Source: Streptomyces cavernae
GTDB lineage: Bacteria; Actinomycetota; Actinomycetes; Streptomycetales; Streptomycetaceae
Assembly: GCF_004023625.1 (NCBI RefSeq)
Contig: NZ_RPDJ01000062.1
Span: 1 to 34,541, forward strand
Reading direction: 5' to 3'
Length of the DNA stretch: 34,541 nt
Numbering within the stretch: the first letter of the stretch is position 1; every line of letters begins with the position of its first letter. A program made the position numbers and the translations under genes. Shown here piece by piece: positions 7,827 through 14,877 of the stretch. The notes under the pieces were generated by a model, which was not told the origin of the DNA, did not search any database, and worked only from the letters and a program-made list of their open reading frames with translations.

Positions 7827-8096
7827 GGGGTCCTTGCACTATGAGCGTCCGATCAGGTCGCGTGGTCTGTTGCTGGGGGCACCTCCCACGCCTTTCGGGC
7901 TGTGGGGGAGCATCGCAAGGCGCCGGAGCGCCCTCGATGGGGGTGCCCCCGCTCGAGCGGAGTCGAGAGTGGGGGAGGAGCCACGAGGGCGCTCCGGCAA
8001 CGCGGCGATGGGGGTGCCCCCAGCTCGAGCGCAGCCGAGAGCTTGGGGGAGCGGTGCCAGACCACGCGACCCGGGCGGGCATAGTGCAAGGACCCC
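7827..8096. mobile_element. MITE-like element A, copy 1 (270 bp)
   Basis: The element has 17-bp perfect terminal inverted repeats, GGGGTCCTTGCACTATG at 7827-7843 and its complement at 8080-8096, with a second block (TCGCGTGGTCTG) further in. It is flanked on both sides by TGA (7824-7826 and 8097-8099), which looks like a 3-bp target duplication. The left TGA is the stop codon of the LD-carboxypeptidase gene. The interior holds GCATCGCAAGGCGCCGGAG and two copies of a GGGGGTGCCCCC/GCTCGAGC palindrome. It has no ORF of its own. A second copy, inverted, lies at 13507-13707. Confidence 0.85.
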
Positions 8097-8175
8097 TGAG
8101 CCCGCCGGGTGCGTGACCTGGGGCGTAGGGTCATCCTGTAGGGAGAATCCCCGATGGTTCGGAAGGGGCGTCCCC

Positions 8176-8460
8176 ATGAGCCCGCAGACCCGGAGCAATC
8201 AGTCCAGGACGAGCACGACCAAGCAGACCCGGCGGACGGGCGGCCAGAGCAGCGCCCGGGCCAGCATGTGGACGCCCGCGCGGATCGGCATGGCCGTACT
8301 GACCGTCCTCCTGCTCATTTTCATCTTCGAGAACACCCGCAACACCAAGATCCGGCTGATCATCCCCGAGGTCACCATGCCGCTGTGGCTGGCGCTGCTC
8401 ATCACGGGCGTGATCGGTGCGGTCCTCGGGGCGTATGCGATGAGCCGACGGCGGCGGTGA
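8176..8460 (+). CDS. LapA-family (DUF1049) small membrane protein
   Basis: A 94-residue protein with a Ser/Thr/Arg-rich cytosolic N-terminus (1-35), a transmembrane segment at about 36-52 that ends in FIFENTRNTKIRLIIPEV, a second one at about 68-89 (PLWLALLITGVIGAVLGAY) and a final RRRR. The FxxxNxxxxxL/I pattern between the helices is typical of LapA/YciM-associated DUF1049 proteins. In other bacteria LapA acts in envelope assembly; the role in actinomycetes is unclear. The ATG at 8176 follows a GGAAGGGG ribosome site; the frame is open further up only because it runs into the repeat element. It is probably co-transcribed with the next two genes. Confidence 0.85.
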   Translation: MSPQTRSNQSRTSTTKQTRRTGGQSSARASMWTPARIGMAVLTVLLLIFIFENTRNTKIRLIIPEVTMPLWLALLITGVIGAVLGAYAMSRRRR

Positions 8461-8481
8461 GGCGTCGCGTACCGTAAGGGA

Positions 8482-9012
8482 ATGCCGCAGAACCACCTCG
8501 CCGTCTCGGACCGCGTCGGCATACGCCACTTCAGGTACGAGGACTCGGACGAGTTCACGGCGCGCGCCCGGGAGAGCAAGGACCTGCACCACCCGTGGCT
8601 CTTTCCGCCGGTGACCGCGGCCGCCTTCGCCACATACGCCGGGCGGCTGATCAAGGACCCGGCCAAGGCCGGGTTCCTGGTCTGTGAGCGGGCGACCGGA
8701 GCCATCGCCGGGTTCATCAACATCAACAACATCGTCGAGGGCGCCTTCCTGAGCGGCGCCCTCGGCTACGGGGCCTTCGCACACGCCGCCGGGCGGGGGC
8801 TGATGACCGAGGGACTGAACCTCGTGGTCGAGCACGCCTTCGGCCCCCTGGGACTGCACCGGCTGGAGATCAACGTTCAGCCGGGCAACACCGCCTCGAT
8901 CGCGCTGGCCCGCCGCTGCGGCTTCCGACTCGAGGGCTTCTCACCGGACTTCCTGTTCATCGACGGCGCCTGGCGCGACCACCAGCGCTGGGCGATCACC
9001 GCGAAAAGCTGA
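8482..9012 (+). CDS. GNAT family N-acetyltransferase (RimJ/RimL type)
   Basis: A 176-residue acetyltransferase. The acetyl-CoA fold of the RimJ/L group is seen in GFININNIVEGAFLSGALGYG, GRGLMTEGLNLVVEHAF (the loop binding the CoA pyrophosphate) and HRLEINVQPGNTASIALARRCGFRLEG, which is the usual RimJ/L ending. Members acetylate ribosomal-protein N-termini or small amines; the substrate is not evident. It starts 21 bp after the LapA-like gene with GTAAGGGA as ribosome site and is followed after 34 bp by the arginase-like gene, so a three-gene operon is likely. Confidence 0.9.
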   Translation: MPQNHLAVSDRVGIRHFRYEDSDEFTARARESKDLHHPWLFPPVTAAAFATYAGRLIKDPAKAGFLVCERATGAIAGFININNIVEGAFLSGALGYGAFAHAAGRGLMTEGLNLVVEHAFGPLGLHRLEINVQPGNTASIALARRCGFRLEGFSPDFLFIDGAWRDHQRWAITAKS

Positions 9013-9046
9013 GCGGTCGATCCGCGGGTCGGGTGAGGATGGGGCC

Positions 9047-9952
9047 ATGCCGAACCCGAGGAACATCGTCGTCGTGGACGCCCCCTCCAATCTGGGCCTG
9101 CGCCCGCCCGCTCCCGGCACCGTCCCCGGCTGCTACAAACTCGCCGGCGCGCTGCGCGAGCAGCGGATCGTGCAGCGGCTCGGCGCCTTCGAAGGCGGGG
9201 TGGTGGTGCCGCCCCGTTACGACCGCGGTGACTGGCAGGAGGGCGACGGCGTCTTCAACGCCTCCGCCATCGCCTCCTACACCCGCAAACTCGCCGACCG
9301 CATCGAACACCACGTACGCGCCGGTGAGCTGCCAGTTGTTCTGGGTGGTGACTGCTCCATCCAGCTCGGCGCCTCGCTGGCGCTGCGCCGCCTCGGCCGG
9401 TACGGGCTGGTCGCCGTGGACGCCTCGGCGGACTTCCGGCACCCCGGGAACTCCGACCGGGTGGGCGCGGCGGGGGGCGAGGAACTGGCCCTGGCGACGG
9501 GCCGCGGACAGGAGGACCTCACGAACCTGGAGGGACTCGGGCCGTATCTGCGTGACGAGGACGTGCGCCTCTTCGGACTGCGGGACTACGACGACGAGCG
9601 CGCGGAGCTGACCGCGCTGAAGATCCCCAACGTCAGCGTGGGCGAGATCCGCGAGTGGGGCGCCGAGGACATCGCCCGGGCCACCGCACAGAGCTTCGAA
9701 GCCCCGGAACTGGAGGGCTTCTGGGTCCATCTCGACGCCGACGTCCTCGATCCGTCGGTGATGCCCGCCGTGGACAGCCCGGACCCCGACGGTCTGCAGC
9801 CCGACGAACTCCTCGCGCTGCTGAGGCCGTTGGTGCGCTCCCCGCACTGCGTCGGTTTCAACGTCACCATCTACGATCCCGACCTCGACCCGGACGGCGA
9901 GGCCGGGGTCCTGCTTGCCGACCTGGTCGTGGCCGCGTTCACGGACACCTGA
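9047..9952 (+). CDS. Arginase-superfamily protein with an altered metal site
   Basis: A 301-residue ureohydrolase-fold protein. The three metal-binding motifs are recognisable but two are changed. The first reads GGDCS (100-104) where manganese enzymes often have GGDHS; the second reads DASAD (125-129) where the family has DAHxD or DGHAD; the third, HLDADVLDP (228-236), is intact. Loss of the His in the second motif, together with Cys in the first, makes normal arginase or agmatinase activity doubtful. The protein may have another chemistry or a binding role. Overall length and the VDSPDPDGLQPDEL segment (substrate loop) are normal. It is third in a probable operon. Its stop codon is the first of five 12-bp tandem repeats. 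Confidence 0.85.
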   Translation: MPNPRNIVVVDAPSNLGLRPPAPGTVPGCYKLAGALREQRIVQRLGAFEGGVVVPPRYDRGDWQEGDGVFNASAIASYTRKLADRIEHHVRAGELPVVLGGDCSIQLGASLALRRLGRYGLVAVDASADFRHPGNSDRVGAAGGEELALATGRGQEDLTNLEGLGPYLRDEDVRLFGLRDYDDERAELTALKIPNVSVGEIREWGAEDIARATAQSFEAPELEGFWVHLDADVLDPSVMPAVDSPDPDGLQPDELLALLRPLVRSPHCVGFNVTIYDPDLDPDGEAGVLLADLVVAAFTDT

Positions 9953-10006
9953 GTGGACATTTGAGTGGGCGCCTGAATGTGCACCTGAGTGTGCACTTGA
10001 GTGCCG
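9947..10006 (+). repeat. Five 12-bp tandem repeats beginning at the arginase-like stop
   Basis: Five units of the form RYYTGARTGNNN start at 9947, 9959, 9971, 9983 and 9995; the first is ACCTGAGTGGAC. The stop codon TGA of the upstream gene is inside unit 1, and because 12 is a multiple of three every unit repeats a TGA in the same frame. No gene lies in 9953-10083. Confidence 0.85.
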
Positions 10007-10083
10007 CCGTGGCTGCCGGGAATCCGGGCCCTTCGACGATCAGCCGACCCCGGGTCGGCTGCCGGTGCGCATTTCGGGCGCCC

Positions 10084-10437
10084 TCACCCGGCGGAGCTGC
10101 GGTCGGCGTACTCGAAGACCGTCCCGTCCGGGTGCAGCGCGATCAGGTTGCGGCCGACCGGTGTCGGGACCGGGCCCGCGAGGATCTGGGCTCCCGACTC
10201 GCTCAGCACCTGGTGGGCCTCGTCGACGTCCTTGACCGCGATGGTGGCCGAGACCTTGCGCAGCAATTCGAGCTCCTCCTCGGGCCCGCTCATCAGCAGA
10301 AAGCAGCCGACCGCTGCGACCTGGACACCGCCGCGCTCGAAGCGCAGCGCCGTGCCGCCCGTCAGCCGTTCGTAGAAGGGGACGAAGACGTCCAGGTCGG
10401 GGACGCAGACACGTAGCGTGGTTCCCAGAATCTCCAT
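10084..10437 (-). CDS. VOC (glyoxalase/bleomycin resistance) family protein
   Basis: A 117-residue single-module VOC protein with two beta-alpha-beta-beta-beta halves: TLRVCVPDLDVFVPFYERLTG at the start, and ATIAVKDVDEAHQVLSESGA then NLIALHPDGTVFEYAD at the end. The Glu of FEYAD is in the place of a typical metal ligand, while the first-half His or Glu is less clear. Such proteins range from lyases and dioxygenases to antibiotic-binding proteins; nothing in the context decides. It is transcribed in the same direction as the hemerythrin gene upstream but is separated from it by a 28-bp repeat array. Confidence 0.85.
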   Translation of the reverse strand: MEILGTTLRVCVPDLDVFVPFYERLTGGTALRFERGGVQVAAVGCFLLMSGPEEELELLRKVSATIAVKDVDEAHQVLSESGAQILAGPVPTPVGRNLIALHPDGTVFEYADRSSAG

Positions 10438-10472
10438 GCGTCCGAGCCTAGGGGTTTCGTTTGCGCGGTAAC

Positions 10473-10584
10473 CCTGGTTCCGGGCGGATCTTGGACGGCA
10501 CCCCTGTTGCCGAGCGTGGCCTTGATGCCCTGGTTCCCGAGCGTGGTCTTGAACGGCCTGGTTCCCGAGCGTGGTCGGGCCGAC
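10473..10584. repeat. Four degenerate tandem repeats of about 28 bp
   Basis: Copies start at 10473, 10503, 10529 and 10557. The two right-hand ones share CCTGGTTCCCGAGCGTGGTC exactly; the left two are diverged. The array lies between the hemerythrin stop (10602) and the VOC start (10437), both on the minus strand. No coding sense is seen in it. Confidence 0.85.
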
Positions 10585-10601
10585 TACGGGCGGGTGACCG
10601 G

Positions 10602-11150
10602 TCAGCCCATGGCCTTGCGGACCACGTCCCGGGTGCGGTCGACGACCGCCGCGATCGGACCCGCCGCCACGTTCTTCAACGCGGTGTCCGCGCCCGGGTG
10701 CGGCCGCGTCGGCGCGAGGGACTCCGCCGCCCGCACCGCCCTGGCCAGCTCCTCCAGCCTGCCCCGGTCGGCGACCCGCTGGAAGTGGGCGAACTCGTGG
10801 CGCTCCTCGGCGTCCGCGTGGGCCAGCACGTCCTGCCGCAGCGCGGCGAACCGGACCAGGAAATCGGGCGAGTCGGTGTCCATGCCGTCCAGCCGGGACA
10901 GCGCCTCCTTGGCGCGCTCCTCCTCCTCGACCCGTTCCCTGACGACGAGTTCACCGCCGTCGACGTGCATGCGCGCGAACGGGTGGACCACCTCCTCCTC
11001 GGCGGTCTCGTGCACCACGAGCAGCCGCACGAACTCATGGAAGCTCCGCCTTCGTCGGTCGCCATCGGTGGCCGCCACCTCGTCCAGCAGTTCGCGGATC
11101 CTCGTGTGCTGCCCCTCGAGCAGCTCCACGGCGTCGGTTCGCTCGGTCAT
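10602..11150 (-). CDS. Hemerythrin HHE domain protein
   Basis: A 182-residue protein with a four-helix hemerythrin-type fold. Iron-ligand candidates are His15 (EGQHTRIRELLDE), His47 and Glu51 (VVHETAEEEVVHP), His56, then HADAEERHEF. A C-terminal stretch of about 45 residues rich in Ala, Arg and Pro follows. Bacterial HHE proteins bind a di-iron centre and act in O2, NO or peroxide sensing and storage. The upstream region to the divergent Holin-X gene is short and contains a palindromic GGGTACCC at 11265-11272. The protein fits the other stress-type genes in this window. Confidence 0.9.
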   Translation of the reverse strand: MTERTDAVELLEGQHTRIRELLDEVAATDGDRRRRSFHEFVRLLVVHETAEEEVVHPFARMHVDGGELVVRERVEEEERAKEALSRLDGMDTDSPDFLVRFAALRQDVLAHADAEERHEFAHFQRVADRGRLEELARAVRAAESLAPTRPHPGADTALKNVAAGPIAAVVDRTRDVVRKAMG

Positions 11151-11300
11151 CCTCGGTCATCCTCCGATGTCGGGCGAGGCACGGAGGGGTCGGTCCTCCG
11201 TTGAGTCGGTCCTTGAGCCGGCTTTCTGTTGAGTCGGTCCTCCGTCACGGACGAGTCCTCCTCCGGGTACCCCTCCCCGGTCCGGCCTTACGCCGCGTCT

Positions 11301-11325
11301 GTTACGCCCCCGAGGGTCCGGGTAC
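11301..11325 (+). promoter_or_regulatory. Sigma-B-like promoter, possibly leaderless (Holin-X gene)
   Basis: GTTA at 11301-11304, a 15-nt spacer and GGGTAC at 11320-11325 resemble the GNNT-N14-16-GGGTAY class recognised by SigB/SigH-type factors in Streptomyces; the final A of GTTA is a mismatch. The ATG follows only 9 nt after the -10 box and there is no ribosome site, so transcription may begin at or next to the start codon. Confidence 0.45.
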
Positions 11326-11334
11326 CCGGGCGGC

Positions 11335-11889
11335 ATGGACCGCATCGATCACTTGGAACATCTGGACAGGAGTCTGGTGGAGGAACTCGCGCAGGTCGCG
11401 CGCGAGACCGTGCGTGACGAACTGCGGGAGCAGACGCGCAGGCAGCGGCGCAAAGCCGTGCTGTACGCGGCCTCCGGAGCCGCCGCGCTGTACGCGGGCG
11501 GCGCGTTGGCGCTCGCCCTGGGCCTGGCACTCGCGATGGGTCTGCCGGACTGGGCCGCCGCGCTGATCACCGCCGCGGTGCTCGGCGTGGTGGCGTACCT
11601 CCTGCGTTCGGCGGCACGGCCCTCGGGTCCCCACCAGGTCCCCGTGAGCGGTGGCGCGGCCGAGGCCCGGGCCCCGCTGGGGCCGTCGGGCGGACCGGCC
11701 GCACCCGGCTATCCGCCCATGCCGTCCACGGCCCCGGGCGCTTCCGGGGTGACGGAGGGCGGCGTGCCAGGGACCTCCCCGCGGGCGGACGCCGAGAACG
11801 CCCCGCGCTGGCCCCAGGCACCCGGCGAGGACATCTCGACCGCCGGCGGTGCCCGGCCCGACCCCGAAGCCCCGCGGCGCCGGGGGTGA
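11335..11889 (+). CDS. Actinobacterial Holin-X family membrane protein
   Basis: A 184-residue protein. Residues 1-40 form a charged amphipathic helix (LDRSLVEELAQVARETVRDEL), followed by two transmembrane segments (about 41-69 and 71-92) with a short PDW turn, then a Pro/Gly/Ala-rich disordered tail of about 90 residues. This is the layout of the putative actinobacterial Holin-X family, called after a resemblance to phage holins; no phage genes are near and a lytic role is not implied. The SDR gene starts 3 bp after its stop, so the two are co-transcribed. The start has no RBS, see the promoter entry. Confidence 0.8.
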   Translation: MDRIDHLEHLDRSLVEELAQVARETVRDELREQTRRQRRKAVLYAASGAAALYAGGALALALGLALAMGLPDWAAALITAAVLGVVAYLLRSAARPSGPHQVPVSGGAAEARAPLGPSGGPAAPGYPPMPSTAPGASGVTEGGVPGTSPRADAENAPRWPQAPGEDISTAGGARPDPEAPRRRG

Positions 11890-11892
11890 ACC

Positions 11893-12987
11893 ATGGCCAG
11901 GCACGGCAAATCCGTCGTGGTGACCGGGGCCGGCGGTGGCGTGGGCCGGGCCACCGCCCGCGCCTTCGCCGCCCGCGGGGACCGGGTCGCCCTGCTCGGG
12001 CGGGGCCGTGAGGGGCTCGCGGCGGCGGCGGACGACGTGCAGCGGGCCGGCGGTGAGGCGCTGGTGGTCACCGTCGACATGGCCGACGCGAAAGCCGTCG
12101 ACGACGCTTCGCAGCAGATAGTGGACGAGTTCGGGGAGATCGACGTCTGGGTCAACAACGCCTTCGCCGGTGTCTTCGCGCCGTTCACCGAGGTGACTCC
12201 GGACGAGTTCCGCCGGGTCACCGAGGTGACCTATCTCGGGTACGTCTTCGGCACCCGGGCGGCGCTGCGCCACATGCTGCCGCGCGACCGCGGGGCGATC
12301 GTCCAGGTCGGCTCCGCGCTGGCCTACCGCGGGATCCCGCTGCAGTCGGCGTACTGCGGAGCCAAACACGCCATCCAGGGCTTCAACGAGTCGCTGCGCT
12401 GTGAACTGCTGCACGAGGGATCGCGGGTCCGTACGACGATGGTTCAGCTGCCCGCGGTCAACACTCCCCAGTTCGACTGGGTGCTCAGCCGGATGCCCGG
12501 CCGCCCGCGGCCCGTCCCGCCCGTCTACCAGCCGGAGCTGGCCGCCCGCGCGATCGTGCACGCGGCCGGGCATCCGCGGCGGCGCGAGTACTGGGCCGGT
12601 GGTGCCACGGCGGCGACGCTGATTGTCAACGCGGTGGCGCCGGGCTTCCTCGACCGCTACCTGGCGCGTACGGCCTTCCGGGCGCAGCAGGACCCCGCCG
12701 ACGGTGACTCCTCCGGCGACTCCTACGCCCACGGCAACCTGTGGGCCCCGGCCGACGGCCCGCACGGCCGGGACTTCGGGGCGCACGGGCGCTTCGACGC
12801 GGAGGCCGTGGAGCGCAGTCCCGAGGAGTGGTTCTCGCGGAACCGAGGGCGGCTCGGGGCGGGGATGGCACTCGCGGGCTCTGCCGCGGTGGCGCTTCGG
12901 GTCAAGGCCAAGGTGCTCCGGGTCAAGGCCAGGATGCAGGGGGTCAAGGCGAAGATCCCCGGGGTCAGGGCCAAGACGTCGTCCTAG
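11893..12987 (+). CDS. SDR family NAD(P)-dependent oxidoreductase
   Basis: A 364-residue short-chain dehydrogenase. The nucleotide motif TGAGGGVGRA (11-20), NNAFAG, the catalytic Ser in QVGSALAYRG and Tyr-Lys in SAYCGAKHA are all present. The region after about residue 250 is an extension: a Gly/Asp/His-rich linker, then VERSPEEWFSRNRG, a hydrophobic patch (GMALAGSAAVAL) and four lysine-rich heptads ending the protein. The hydrophobic patch plus basic tail could bind the membrane. It is co-transcribed with the Holin-X gene. The stop TAG is part of the CTAG at the left end of repeat element B1. The substrate is unknown; this subgroup is often annotated simply as SDR. Confidence 0.9.
   Translation: MARHGKSVVVTGAGGGVGRATARAFAARGDRVALLGRGREGLAAAADDVQRAGGEALVVTVDMADAKAVDDASQQIVDEFGEIDVWVNNAFAGVFAPFTEVTPDEFRRVTEVTYLGYVFGTRAALRHMLPRDRGAIVQVGSALAYRGIPLQSAYCGAKHAIQGFNESLRCELLHEGSRVRTTMVQLPAVNTPQFDWVLSRMPGRPRPVPPVYQPELAARAIVHAAGHPRRREYWAGGATAATLIVNAVAPGFLDRYLARTAFRAQQDPADGDSSGDSYAHGNLWAPADGPHGRDFGAHGRFDAEAVERSPEEWFSRNRGRLGAGMALAGSAAVALRVKAKVLRVKARMQGVKAKIPGVRAKTSS
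12900..12983 (+). repeat. Four in-frame 21-bp tandem repeats coding lysine heptads
   Basis: Four units start at 12900, 12921, 12942 and 12963; three begin GGTCAAGG and the fourth GGTCAGGG. They code the heptads RVKAKVL, RVKARMQ, GVKAKIP and GVRAKTS at the very end of the SDR protein. The array ends directly before the stop codon TAG. Confidence 0.93.
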
Positions 12988-13283
12988 TGCCGCGGCAGGC
13001 AACGTTTGCCCGGTAAGGAGCGGCGTCATGGGGGTCCCCCTGCTCATGGGGGTCCCCCCGCTCGAGCGCAGCCGAGAGTGGGGGAGAAACCGAGAGCTTG
13101 GGGGAGCGTGCTCTGGGGGTCCCCCCGGCCGGAGGCTGGGGGGAGTACCGGCCGGAAGTCCTCGTACTGGACGTACTTGGGCTTTCGGCCGGTGCGGCGA
13201 GTGGGGGTGCCCCCTGCTCGAAGAGCTTGGGGGAGCGTGCCGGGCGTCGCGACGGGGCGAACGTTGCCTGTTGCGGCACTAGT
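12984..13283. mobile_element. MITE-like element B, copy 1 (about 300 bp)
   Basis: The ends are inverted repeats: CTAGTGCCGC, two variable bases, then CAGGCAACGTT and a GCCC-rich part at the left, and the complement of CTAGTGCCGCAACAGGCAAC at the right (13264-13283). CTAG at 12984-12987 and 13280-13283 may be a 4-bp target duplication or part of the repeat. The interior has several GGGGGTnCCCCC/GCTCGAG palindromes and one hairpin centred on GTACTGGACGTAC. There is no transposase. The left CTAG contains the SDR stop codon. Confidence 0.8.
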
Positions 13284-13506
13284 TCTGGCTGGACAGGTCG
13301 AGCGTTCTTCAGGGCGCGGGTCAAGTGGCGTGTTCAGCGTGTTCAGGCGGAGGTTGAGCGTTCCGCGGTCCGGTGCAGGTGGAACGGGGGGCGCACAACC
13401 CGCCCCCGTCCACCCCCGTCGACCACCCCGCGCGCTGGAGCCGACCACCCCGGGCGCTGACCCGCAGGCTGACCCGCAGGGTGAAGCCGACCACCCCGCG
13501 GGCTAA
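13284..13506. other. Non-coding interval between elements B1 and A2
   Basis: There is no gene with acceptable codon use. The right half contains a repeated GACCACCCC (with CGCGCGCTGG or CGGGCGCTGA after it) and a doubled CTGACCCGCAGG. An apparent ORF here runs on into the repeat elements and is not supported. Confidence 0.6.
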
Positions 13507-13707
13507 GGGGTCCTTGCACTATGCCCGCCCGGGTCGCGCGGCTTGGCACCGCACCTCGCCGCGTTGCCGAAAAGCCCAGGTAGCTCCTCCCCCAAGCTCT
13601 CGGCTCCGCTCGAGCAGGGGGCACCCCCATCCAGGGCTCTCCGGCGCCTTGCGATGCACGGCACCAGACCACGCGACCTGATCGGACGCTCATAGTGAAA
13701 GGACCCC
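13507..13707. mobile_element. MITE-like element A, copy 2 (201 bp, inverted to copy 1)
   Basis: The left end is GGGGTCCTTGCACTATG; the right end is its complement with one mismatch. The sub-terminal blocks are swapped relative to copy 1 (CCCGCCCGGGTCGCG at the left, AGCGTCCGATCAGGTCGCG at the right on the complementary strand), so the copy is inverted. It shares the internal GCATCGCAAGGCGCCGGAG and CGGCAACGCGGCGA blocks. It is flanked by TAA on both sides (13504-13506 and 13708-13710), different from the TGA flanks of copy 1. An 11-bp duplication (CCCCTAAAGCT) at 13704-13725 joins it to the stop of the LLM gene. Confidence 0.85.
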
Positions 13708-13717
13708 TAAAGCTCCC

Positions 13718-14668
13718 CTAAAGCTGCGGCAGCACCTTGGTGCGGTAGAAGTCGAAGAAGCCCCGCTGATCGGGCCCGATCTGGTTGACGTAGACACGGT
13801 CGAAACCCGCGTCCGCGTAGGCCTTGAGGCCCGCCACATGCTCGTCCGCGTCGTCCCCGCACACCACCTTCTCGCGCACCATGTCCTCGGTGACCAGCGG
13901 TGCCAGCTGCTCGTAGTGACGTGGGGTGGGCAGGATCTGGCCCATCTCGCCGGGCAGCAGGTCGTTGAACCAGAGCCGGCGCACCGTGCGTACCGCCTCG
14001 TCCTCGTCGGGGCCGTAGCAGACCTTCGTACCGCCGCTCACCGGCTTGCTGCCCCCGCCGCCCTTGCGGAACTGGGTGACCATCGCCTCGTCCGGCGCCA
14101 CCGTGACGTAGCCGTCGCCGATCCGGGCGGCGAGTGCGGCCGCCTTGGGGCCGAAGGCGGAGACGTCGATGGGGACGGGCTCGTCGGGCACCGTGTAGAG
14201 GCGGGCGTTCTCCACGGTGTAGTGGGTGCCGTGGTGGTTGACCTCCTCACCGGTGAACAGCCGGCGCATCACCAGGACCGCCTCCTCCAGCATCTCCAGA
14301 CGGATGTGGGCGGGCGGCCAGGCGTCGCCGAGGATGTGCTCGTTGAGCGCCTCGCCGGAGCCGACGCCCAGCCGGAAACGGCCGTTCGTCAGCACCGCGC
14401 CGGTGGCCGCGGCCTGTGCCACCACGGCCGGATGCATCCGGACGGTCGGGCAGGTCACCGCGGTCTCGACGGGCAGGGACACCGCCTCCGAGAGCGCGCC
14501 GATCACCGACCAGACGAACGGGCTCTGGCCCTGCGCCGAGTTCCAGGGGTGGTAGTGGTCGGAGATCCACAGGCTCTGGAATCCCGCTTGCTCCGCCATC
14601 CTCGCCTGCTCGACGAGTTCGGCGGGACCGTGCTCCTCGGTCGCCAGGAAGTAGCCGTATTCAAGCAT
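13718..14668 (-). CDS. LLM-class F420-dependent oxidoreductase (FGD-like)
   Basis: A 316-residue luciferase-like monooxygenase-fold protein of the group near F420-dependent glucose-6-phosphate dehydrogenase. Seen are SLWISDHYHPW (catalytic His region), VETAVTCPTVRMHPAVVAQAAAT, and GRFRLGVGSGEALNEHI, the cofactor-binding stretch typical of this group. The C-terminal NQIGPDQRGFFDFY is also family-like. If it is an FGD it would oxidise a sugar phosphate to reduce F420; many relatives have other substrates, so this is tentative. It is divergent from ndh with 209 bp between. The stop codon lies beside repeat element A2. Confidence 0.87.
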   Translation of the reverse strand: MLEYGYFLATEEHGPAELVEQARMAEQAGFQSLWISDHYHPWNSAQGQSPFVWSVIGALSEAVSLPVETAVTCPTVRMHPAVVAQAAATGAVLTNGRFRLGVGSGEALNEHILGDAWPPAHIRLEMLEEAVLVMRRLFTGEEVNHHGTHYTVENARLYTVPDEPVPIDVSAFGPKAAALAARIGDGYVTVAPDEAMVTQFRKGGGGSKPVSGGTKVCYGPDEDEAVRTVRRLWFNDLLPGEMGQILPTPRHYEQLAPLVTEDMVREKVVCGDDADEHVAGLKAYADAGFDRVYVNQIGPDQRGFFDFYRTKVLPQL

Positions 14669-14820
14669 GAGCGCTCCTCACCACTGTGCCGGGCCCCACC
14701 ACTGCGCTGGGGTTCGGGGCGGTCGCCCGCTGTCCGGTCCCGGACGCTCGCCCGCTCCCGGGTAACCGCCGCGTCCCGGCCGGAAACCCCCTGCTCCGGG
14801 GCCCGTGCGGGGCACCGCAC

Positions 14821-14845
14821 GTTTGGCGGCCCTGACCAGGGGGAC
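14821..14845 (+). promoter_or_regulatory. Weak sigma-B-like promoter candidate before ndh
   Basis: GTTT at 14821-14824, 15 nt, then GGGGAC at 14840-14845 (one mismatch from GGGTAC). It resembles the gvpO promoter, including the bases after GTTT (GTTTGGC). It would give a leader of about 25 nt with a GGAGGC ribosome site. Treat as tentative. Confidence 0.3.
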
Positions 14846-14877
14846 GCGGAAAGCTCTGCCGATCTCGGAGGCGAACC

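Noticed and set aside
7834..8175. N-terminal extension of the LapA-like gene into element A1
   Set aside because: The frame is open through the repeat element by chance; the ATG at 8176 has a ribosome site and gives normal family length.
11335..11889. Prophage remnant because of the holin-like protein
   Set aside because: No other phage gene is near; Holin-X proteins are common chromosomal genes in actinobacteria.
13006..13506. 166-codon frame between elements B1 and A2
   Set aside because: It consists of repeat palindromes and low-complexity Pro/Gly/Arg; there is no ribosome site and no family resemblance.
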